Source: Nitrososphaerota archaeon (GTDB lineage Archaea; Thermoproteota; Nitrososphaeria; Nitrososphaerales; Nitrosopumilaceae). From it: DNA of 64,000 nucleotides. The notes beneath the pieces are model-generated. The model made no database searches. It worked only from the letters and a program-made list of their open reading frames with translations, and was not told the origin of the DNA. The stretch lies in the NCBI GenBank assembly GCA_021323705.1, contig JAJPKL010000039.1:1-64000 (forward strand), read 5' to 3'. Each line of letters begins with the position of its first letter. Positions within the stretch are counted from its first letter, which is position 1. Of this stretch, positions 57,546 to 64,000 are shown in pieces. Both the position numbers and the translations under genes were made by a program.

Positions 57546-60500
57546 ATGATAGCACAGATGAGATACTTGAGATCCTACACTATTGTCAGCTTTTTAATTC
57601 TAATTTTAATTGGACAAACTTATTCTGCTCTGGGGCAAGTCTCTCCAATAGCAAATCATGTTGTCATAAATGAAGCCAACATCAACCCTGTCGGAGATGA
57701 TACAAAATACCCAATAGATTGGGTAGAGCTTTACAATCCTACAAGTTCTCCTGTGAACGTTGGCGGGTGGACAGTTAGTGCAACGACTGGACTCAAGCTT
57801 GTTTATATGATACCTGGCAATACAATGCTTCAAAGCAAACAGTTTATGGTCCTAACATATGGACCTATGTGGTTTCCACACGCTGGTGCAGTCATACAAC
57901 TAAAAAATAGCACCGGCTCAGTAATTGATCAAACTCCGCCACTAACTGACTTTCAAGGTAGTGGCAGTTCATGGCAGAGGATGTATGACGGTTATGAAAC
58001 AGGATCTTCAAGCGACTGGGTCTACAAGACTGCTACTCCTGGATCCTCTAATGGACAACTTGCAACAACAACTACCGCCACTTCTGCAACCATGACATTC
58101 TCTACTGATAAGACAAGTTACATTTTTGATGACACTGTAAAAATGAGTGGCAAAGTTTCAAAACTTGTGACCGATATACAGGGTTATCCTTTGCCGGTAA
58201 TCTTGACTATGGCAGGACCTAGCGGTTTTCAAAAAACGTTTACGGTCTATCCTGATGTCAACATGCTGTTTAGTACATCGATAAAGACAAGCCAAGTTAC
58301 GGGATTCTCAGAGGGCAACTATACAATTTCGGCGTCATATGGAAGCATCAAAACATCAACAGGTTTTACGCTAAGCGCTACCGCATTTGTTCCTCCGCCG
58401 CAAACTGCTCCAGTCACAATGTCGCTTTCTACAGACCAGCCAAGCTATACCGTACTGCAACCAATTACTCTTAATGGAAATGTTTCTAAAGTAATTCCTC
58501 TCACCCCAGTAGTCTACAAGGTTTATGATCCAAATAGCACCATGATATATCAAGGAAATCTCTATCCTGACTCTGAAGGACATTTTACAACCTACAGCCC
58601 ATACCAGTCGCACTCTAGCGCATCTGGAATTATGATAAACAGCATTACTCCGACATACGGTACATATACTATTATTGCAACATACGGCGGCGCAAAAGCT
58701 ACTGCGACATTTACTGTGGTTACTCAGCAAGCTCAAACTGTTCCATTGATAGTTTCCACCGACAAACAGGCCTATGGACTTGGAGACACAGTGCACATAA
58801 GCGGCAGCACACAATTACACGGCCTGCAGAATTCGGGACTTTCTCCAGGCTTGGAAATTGTCCAGTCTTATGCAGCAAGTACTGTTAGAGGAACTGTGCC
58901 ACAAACTCTTGATATCAAGACATTTGTCAACGTAAAATCAGATAATACCTTTACTTACGATTTTACCATTCCAAGTGATTCGGTCAGACTTGGCAACTAT
59001 CGAGCAATAATATCTACAGGTTCTGCAAAAGCCGAAGCTGATTTCGTAGTTGTGCAAAACCCCAATACCTATCAGGCGACAGGGCCGGCAGGGCCGTTCA
59101 CAATGGTTACCGACAAGACATCATATGCATACGGAGACCCAATTGTAATTTCAGGCCAAGTGCAAGCAAGCATGATAATTCAAGGGGTCCAAGTCCAGAT
59201 CTCAGTTTTCAATTCGACGGGAGGTCCATTGTATTCTCAAACGTCATTTCTCAGCGGTGCCGCAATCAGCCAATCCACACCACTGACATTTTCTGCATAT
59301 CCTGATAGCAGTGGAAACTATGTCATAAGACAGTCTCTTACACCGGGCATGTTTACTGCAGGTACGTACACCCTCAAAGCTACATACGGCAATCTTAAAG
59401 CATCTGCCACATTCTCTGTATACAATCCGTTGGATACTGGCAATCAGGGTCCAATAGTAGCTACTCTTGATAAGCAGGTGTATGGGGTGGGAGAGACCGT
59501 ACACCTAACTGGAAAACTGTCAAGTTCTGCAGGAAACGCGGTATACGTCCTGACCCTCCTCAAACCTGATGGTGGAGTAATTACTACGCCTTTGACAATA
59601 AACAAGGGGCTTTTCTCATGGGATTGGACAGTGCCAAGCCAAGCAGCCTACAACACTGCATCCACATTTACCACTAACAGGGCATCATCATTTAGTGCTA
59701 CTTCGCAGACAAATCTCTATGGAATCTATACAGTTACCATAAACTCCGACTATGGAAATTCACAATTGTTCTTCCAAGTATCACAAAACCCGCAGAACCA
59801 AACTGCCATAACTCCATTTGTCATAGAGACCGACAAGCCAAGTTATCGAAATAGTGATGTAGTAACCATATCTGGGCAGGCACTGCCGCAATCTAATGCT
59901 GCTGCCCAATATGCAAACAACCAAGTCCAGATCTCTATTTTCACACAAACCGGACAAGAAACATATCGCTATGGTGCCACACTCAATCAAGGGGGACAGT
60001 TCCGTGTTTCACTACCGCTGCAACCTGGGGTATGGGCGGCAGGAACCTACAAGATTTATGCGCAGTATCTCACTTATAGTGCTACAATAACATTTGATGT
60101 GACAAATCCATATCAAGTAAGCTCAGGACCACTTCAACTTTTCATAACGACAGATCATGGAAAATATCTGCCCGGTCAGACGGTTTTGATCACTGGCAGA
60201 ACAAGCTATATCATATCAGTTGACAATGTCTATCTCACATTTGGACTTGCAAATGATACCATAGTAAGTGAGGGACAGGTTGTATCACAAAAAGGTAATA
60301 CCTTGCAACATGCAACAGCACGTTTTGATTCATATGGCTCATTTAGCTACAACTATCAAGTTCCACAATCTGCCGCTGTTGGAAATTATACCATAGTAGC
60401 TCAAGTGCCATTTGGAAACTATAATGCATATTATGAAGTGGTAAAACAACTGCCTCAAGAAAATGTAACGCAAACAGGTGTTCCACCAACTACAAATGCA

Positions 60501-61025
60501 ACCCAGGTTCCGCCTCCTGCAAATGTGACCCAAGCCTTGCCTGAATTGACCGTAATCCCGACAAGCGTTGGCCCAACACAAAAGTTCTCCACCCCTTCCA
60601 TGATTGTAGACAAAGAGAGCATGATATCAGACTCTACAATTGCAGTAAACCTAAACGAAAAGACTGTGGGCAACCAGACCTACTATCCACGCGAGATAGA
60701 CGGGTTACTTCGAGTAAATCCTGGAGATGTAAATTCTGTCAGCATGAAAGTAAGCTTGCCTGACGGTACCTGCATGATAGGCTCAAGCGCAGACTGTAAA
60801 ATATCCCAGTCTACATACCACGCAAACTCACTTTACCAGAATGTGAAAATTGGAAACGAGAACTTTTTGGTTGGCTATTCCGGACCAAATCAAAGGGTTC
60901 AGCAGTTCAGCATCCTGCCGACCAACGCCGATGATTCTATGCCGTCTGGCCAGTGGCATGTAGATATAATCAAAAATAATCAAGTGTCTAGATTCTACTA
61001 TCAAGTAACTTACGCAACAAAATAA
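57546..61025 (+). CDS. Very large exported protein with lamin-tail domain and many beta-sandwich repeats
   Basis: The product is 1159 residues. A signal peptide of about 30 residues is followed by a lamin-tail domain (VVINEANINP..DWVELYNPTSSPVNVGGWTVS..QFMVLTYG; about 35-150). About eight repeats of the Ig/MG2 type then follow, each opening with TDKxSY or similar and (Y/F)xxGDxVxIxG (examples FSTDKTSYIF, VSTDKQAYGLGDTVHISG, METDKPSYRNSDVVTISG). A final beta domain has one Cys pair (GTCMIG, SADCKIS). There is no PEF tail. A surface adhesin or S-layer-associated fibre is inferred; the lamin-tail domain may bind DNA or ligands. Confidence 0.85.
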   Translation: MIAQMRYLRSYTIVSFLILILIGQTYSALGQVSPIANHVVINEANINPVGDDTKYPIDWVELYNPTSSPVNVGGWTVSATTGLKLVYMIPGNTMLQSKQFMVLTYGPMWFPHAGAVIQLKNSTGSVIDQTPPLTDFQGSGSSWQRMYDGYETGSSSDWVYKTATPGSSNGQLATTTTATSATMTFSTDKTSYIFDDTVKMSGKVSKLVTDIQGYPLPVILTMAGPSGFQKTFTVYPDVNMLFSTSIKTSQVTGFSEGNYTISASYGSIKTSTGFTLSATAFVPPPQTAPVTMSLSTDQPSYTVLQPITLNGNVSKVIPLTPVVYKVYDPNSTMIYQGNLYPDSEGHFTTYSPYQSHSSASGIMINSITPTYGTYTIIATYGGAKATATFTVVTQQAQTVPLIVSTDKQAYGLGDTVHISGSTQLHGLQNSGLSPGLEIVQSYAASTVRGTVPQTLDIKTFVNVKSDNTFTYDFTIPSDSVRLGNYRAIISTGSAKAEADFVVVQNPNTYQATGPAGPFTMVTDKTSYAYGDPIVISGQVQASMIIQGVQVQISVFNSTGGPLYSQTSFLSGAAISQSTPLTFSAYPDSSGNYVIRQSLTPGMFTAGTYTLKATYGNLKASATFSVYNPLDTGNQGPIVATLDKQVYGVGETVHLTGKLSSSAGNAVYVLTLLKPDGGVITTPLTINKGLFSWDWTVPSQAAYNTASTFTTNRASSFSATSQTNLYGIYTVTINSDYGNSQLFFQVSQNPQNQTAITPFVIETDKPSYRNSDVVTISGQALPQSNAAAQYANNQVQISIFTQTGQETYRYGATLNQGGQFRVSLPLQPGVWAAGTYKIYAQYLTYSATITFDVTNPYQVSSGPLQLFITTDHGKYLPGQTVLITGRTSYIISVDNVYLTFGLANDTIVSEGQVVSQKGNTLQHATARFDSYGSFSYNYQVPQSAAVGNYTIVAQVPFGNYNAYYEVVKQLPQENVTQTGVPPTTNATQVPPPANVTQALPELTVIPTSVGPTQKFSTPSMIVDKESMISDSTIAVNLNEKTVGNQTYYPREIDGLLRVNPGDVNSVSMKVSLPDGTCMIGSSADCKISQSTYHANSLYQNVKIGNENFLVGYSGPNQRVQQFSILPTNADDSMPSGQWHVDIIKNNQVSRFYYQVTYATK

Positions 61026-61077
61026 TCTACATCCAATCAAATAGCATGTAATTTATTCCTCGATGTGCTGCGGTATC

Positions 61078-61587
61078 ATGATGCAAGTCCAGATATTCAT
61101 GATGCGACAAGATGATCCGACCAAATGCACTGCGGCAAAACTGGTCAAGTTTGGCTTGGCAAAACAAGTACGAAAAACAACCCAAGGCACGCTGGTCCTA
61201 GATCCTTTTGCAGAACAGGTAGTTTTGAAGAACGATGAACAACTTGTGAATTCTATCACTGCTGTAGACTGCTCATGGGAACTTGCACAAAAAGAATTTG
61301 CGCGGAACTTTTCAGGACTTTCTCGCAAACTGCCCCCACTGCTTGCAGGAAATCCTGTAAACTATGCCAAGATAGGAAAGCTCACCACTGCAGAATCTAT
61401 TGCTGCAACTCTTTTCATTATGAGGCTTGACAACCAAGCACATGAAATGCTGAACAAATTCAAATGGGGACACACATTTTTTGAGCTCAACGAAGACCTT
61501 CTAAAAGACTATTCAAACGCCAAAACTCTCGAAGAGGCATCTAAAATATCTCATGAGTATGGGCTTGTGCCTGTATCTAGGGGCTAA
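61078..61587 (+). CDS. tsr3: Tsr3, 16S rRNA aminocarboxypropyltransferase
   Basis: The product is about 169 residues. Tsr3 transfers the aminocarboxypropyl group of SAM to an m1-pseudouridine in small-subunit rRNA (acp3). The family elements CTAAKLVKFGLAK, LVLDPFAEQVV, VDCSW, RKLPPLLAGNPVNYAKIGKLTTAESIAATL and FKWGHTFFELNEDLLKDY are all present in order. The frame opens at 61063, but the TATA-like TAATTTATTCC (about 61047) and family start at QVQIFMMRQDD favour 61078. Confidence 0.95.
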   Translation: MMQVQIFMMRQDDPTKCTAAKLVKFGLAKQVRKTTQGTLVLDPFAEQVVLKNDEQLVNSITAVDCSWELAQKEFARNFSGLSRKLPPLLAGNPVNYAKIGKLTTAESIAATLFIMRLDNQAHEMLNKFKWGHTFFELNEDLLKDYSNAKTLEEASKISHEYGLVPVSRG

Positions 61588-61711
61588 AAGGATCTTATGG
61601 TTCGATTTTTGAGATATGTGTTCTAAGAAAGGAACTTTTAAGACACAAATACTATCTGTCCTTCACGGGTAGAGATTTATGCGACCCTTTTTTCTCCACG
61701 AATAGGTTTAC

Positions 61712-64000
61712 ATGGAATCGGAAAAACAATCAGGACTAATTCGCAGCCTATCACTGCTAGACATTACTATGGTAGGTATTGCTTCAATGATTGCTGGCTC
61801 TATCTTTAATTTGATTGGGCCTGCCATGCACGAAGCTGGACCTTCTCTGCTTATTGCATTTGCACTAAGTGGCCTAATTAGCTTCTTTACTGCGCTAACC
61901 TACGCCGAGCTTGGTTCTGCATTTCCAGAGGCAGGTGGAGGATATAGATGGGTCAAAGAGGGTCTGCCAAGACCTAATGCGTTTATCAGTGGATGGATAG
62001 CCTGGTTCGCCCACATGATTGCAGGTAGCTTGTATGCAGTATCTTTTGGTTCATTTTTTGGCAGTCTGCTTCAAAGCGTAGGTGTATCTTCACACTATGG
62101 AGGAATCCCACTCCAGATAATTATTGGTGGAGCAGTGGTAATAATTTTCACCTATGTAAATTACAGGGGAGTATCACTTACAGGTAAAGTAGGAAATGTA
62201 CTTACATTCACACAACTTGCAATAATTGTATCATTTATTGTTGCAGGCATTTTCGCTTGGGGTTTTGTAAATCACAATTGGTCAGTAAATTTCCAGAACA
62301 TTGTACCAAAGGGGTTCGGAGGCATGATGCTTGGACTAGGCATCACGTACATTGCATTTGAGGGATATGAGATAATTGTTCAAACTGGAGAAGAAGTTAA
62401 AAATCCAAAGAAAAACATTCCAAAAGCGGTCTTCATAACACTTGGAATTGTCACCGCTATTTACATTGTCTTTACTTTCTCCTTTCTTGTAGGGTTAGAT
62501 CCATCCAAGTTGGGAAGCGAGGCATGGAGATTTATAGGTGATAATCAGGAACTTGGTATTCCAAAAGCTGCGCAATTTCTTCTGCCATTTGGAACCATAA
62601 TTGCCTTTGCAGGAGGAATGGTGTCAACCGTTGCTGGTCTTAGTGCCACAACATTTTCTTCAAGCAGGGTTTCGTTTGCGATGGGTAGGCAATACAACCT
62701 ACCCTACATTTTCAGCTCGGTACATTCTAGATATCACACACCACACTTTGCAATAATTGTATCAGGTTTCGTAATGTTGGTCATGGCAGTTTGGCTTCCC
62801 ATAGAACAACTTGCAATTGCAGCAGGTGTGATGTTCCTGTTTTTGTTCACCCAAGTGAATTGGGCTGGGATACAGATTCGTAGACTTTATGGGCATAAAC
62901 TTGACTATGGTTTCAAAATTCCTCTCTTTCCTATCATGCCTCTAATTGGAATCTTTGCTAAGGCTGGGCTTGCCATCTTTCTTTTGATATACAATCCTCT
63001 CAGCTGGTTAATCGCAATAGTCTGGATACTGATAGGCTTCTCAATCTACAAACTGTATATCTCAAAGAAGGAAATCGAACATTATGCTCCCTTGGTTGCA
63101 AACATAGGCCCATCACAAAGAAAGGACTATCGCATAATGGTAGTTTTCAATAAAAAAACAGTTGAAAAACTTGTAACGATTGCATCTGCCATTGCAAAAT
63201 CCAAGGATGGTGAGATCTCACTCTTGAATGTGGCAACAATCCCAATACAGATTCCGCTCTCTATGGCACATGGGTTTGCTGAGCCTGTGATGAAATCCTT
63301 TGACGAATTAAAGAAGATGCCGGGCTTTTCAGACTATAGGTATCTGGTAAGACTCTCGCACGATACAACCGAAGCAATTCTTGCTACTGCTGAAGAACAA
63401 GGAATCAATCTTCTTGTAATGGATTTCTATGATCTAAAAAATAATAGAAAATTGCTCTCTCTTACTACATGTGATGTTATCGGAGTAAATATCAAAAAAG
63501 AATTTGAACAAGAGATCTCGCGCATAGTTGTAGCATATGACAAAGGGAGACATTCCGATCTAGGTCTTGAAATTGCACATTCATTTTCAAATACGATGAA
63601 CAGCAAGATACGAATCGTAAGAGGGGTGGTAGAATCACCTGAGGAAGAGCGCGATATACTCAGCAGAATAAACGAAAAGATGTTTGATCTTGATTTGAAG
63701 AAAGTTCCAGTTGAAAGGATCTATCCCACAAGTATTGATATCACAAAAGATCTGTTACACAATCTGAACCAAGAACCGGAGGTAGTGATAGTTGGTGCAG
63801 GAAATCAACCCGAGCAAGCCTTTAGTCCGACCACCCTGGCCATTGTTGATGAATCAAAATATAGTGTATTTGTGGTGCGAGACTCGAGATTTTCTAACAT
63901 CAGAGCGCGATACTTTTGGAACGTAATTGCGCCAAGATTGAGGGAAAACCGATTCATTTACAAGATATATCATACGGTGTATGGTCTTGTAAAACCAAGG
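61712..64000 (+). CDS. APC-superfamily permease with C-terminal USP-like domains (3' end cut)
   Basis: The frame is open for 763 codons to the window edge. The N-terminal 460 residues hold about 12 helices, with the helix 1 pattern MVGIASMIAGSIFNLIGPA and later FPEAGGGYRWVKEG and YIAFEGYEIIVQTGEEVKNPKKNIPKAV. These match the amino acid/polyamine/organocation superfamily. From about residue 470 (DYRIMVVFNK) a cytoplasmic part with two universal-stress-protein-like units follows (VVAYDKGRHSDLGLEIAHSF, VVIVGAGNQP). The USP tail probably senses ATP or energy state and regulates transport. The substrate is unknown. Confidence 0.9.
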   Translation, partial: MESEKQSGLIRSLSLLDITMVGIASMIAGSIFNLIGPAMHEAGPSLLIAFALSGLISFFTALTYAELGSAFPEAGGGYRWVKEGLPRPNAFISGWIAWFAHMIAGSLYAVSFGSFFGSLLQSVGVSSHYGGIPLQIIIGGAVVIIFTYVNYRGVSLTGKVGNVLTFTQLAIIVSFIVAGIFAWGFVNHNWSVNFQNIVPKGFGGMMLGLGITYIAFEGYEIIVQTGEEVKNPKKNIPKAVFITLGIVTAIYIVFTFSFLVGLDPSKLGSEAWRFIGDNQELGIPKAAQFLLPFGTIIAFAGGMVSTVAGLSATTFSSSRVSFAMGRQYNLPYIFSSVHSRYHTPHFAIIVSGFVMLVMAVWLPIEQLAIAAGVMFLFLFTQVNWAGIQIRRLYGHKLDYGFKIPLFPIMPLIGIFAKAGLAIFLLIYNPLSWLIAIVWILIGFSIYKLYISKKEIEHYAPLVANIGPSQRKDYRIMVVFNKKTVEKLVTIASAIAKSKDGEISLLNVATIPIQIPLSMAHGFAEPVMKSFDELKKMPGFSDYRYLVRLSHDTTEAILATAEEQGINLLVMDFYDLKNNRKLLSLTTCDVIGVNIKKEFEQEISRIVVAYDKGRHSDLGLEIAHSFSNTMNSKIRIVRGVVESPEEERDILSRINEKMFDLDLKKVPVERIYPTSIDITKDLLHNLNQEPEVVIVGAGNQPEQAFSPTTLAIVDESKYSVFVVRDSRFSNIRARYFWNVIAPRLRENRFIYKIYHTVYGLVKPR

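Noticed and set aside
1-64000. Insertion sequence, prophage or integrated element
   Set aside because: No transposase, integrase, phage structural gene or tRNA-end duplication was seen. The only tRNA (56905-56978) has no duplicated 3' end nearby.

Overview
The window comes from a chromosome of an archaeon, most probably an ammonia-oxidising archaeon of the class Nitrososphaeria (Thaumarchaeota). The evidence is two TFB-type initiation factors, Rpo7, archaeal class I LysRS, archaeal Elp3, CofG/CofH for coenzyme F420, Tsr3, a DPSL ferritin, stand-alone Lrp/AsnC ligand-binding domains, many C-terminal PEF sorting signals and a type 1 copper protein. TATA-like boxes lie 24-30 nt upstream of many start codons (ATG, GTG and TTG), so leaderless transcripts appear common. 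A secreted S53 (sedolisin) protease would suit an acid-tolerant lineage such as Nitrosotalea, but that is inference.

Layout. 1-5900 holds secreted and surface genes (PEF-signal proteins, an S53 protease) with an SDR oxidoreductase. 5930-6130 is a gene-free stretch that can fold into an elaborate RNA. 6300-10800 holds a VOC protein, a DHA2-type MFS exporter, a TFB, RlmN and a Cys-rich small protein. 10865-19500 is an accessory and surface region: a seven-helix protein resembling Pyr4-type terpene cyclases, a blue copper protein, HtpX, a coiled-coil/beta-repeat surface protein, a CheY-like receiver and a large PEF-anchored protein. 19700-31600 is dense in small lineage-specific genes: tiny Cys-rich proteins, tandem ribbon-helix-helix paralogues, TPR, an Oxa1-like insertase, an NHL propeller and single-pass small proteins, many under 60 codons.

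31566-37850 holds Rpo7, a PD-(D/E)XK-like protein, an SRPBCC-TFB operon, a DPSL ferritin divergent from a MarR regulator with two operator-like dyads, and a second MFS exporter paralogous to the first. 37900-56980 is mostly conserved housekeeping: LysS-Elp3, PurM, a cation/Ca2+ exchanger, CofG-CofH-TldE, an HtrA protease, a DMT transporter, GT2-SRPBCC, a tRNA-binding domain, an FAD-linked oxidase, a DUF1512-like protein, methionine aminopeptidase and tRNA-Pro(TGG). 57157-64000 ends with a very large lamin-tail/beta-repeat exported protein, Tsr3 and an APC permease with a universal-stress-like tail that runs off the right edge.

No CRISPR array, insertion sequence, rRNA or integrase was seen. 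The most notable items are the Pyr4-like membrane protein, the structured region near 6 kb, a candidate C/D box sRNA after the SDR gene, a trio of palindromic GC-rich repeats around the first surface gene, the MarR operators, and an unusually large set of Cys-rich microproteins.
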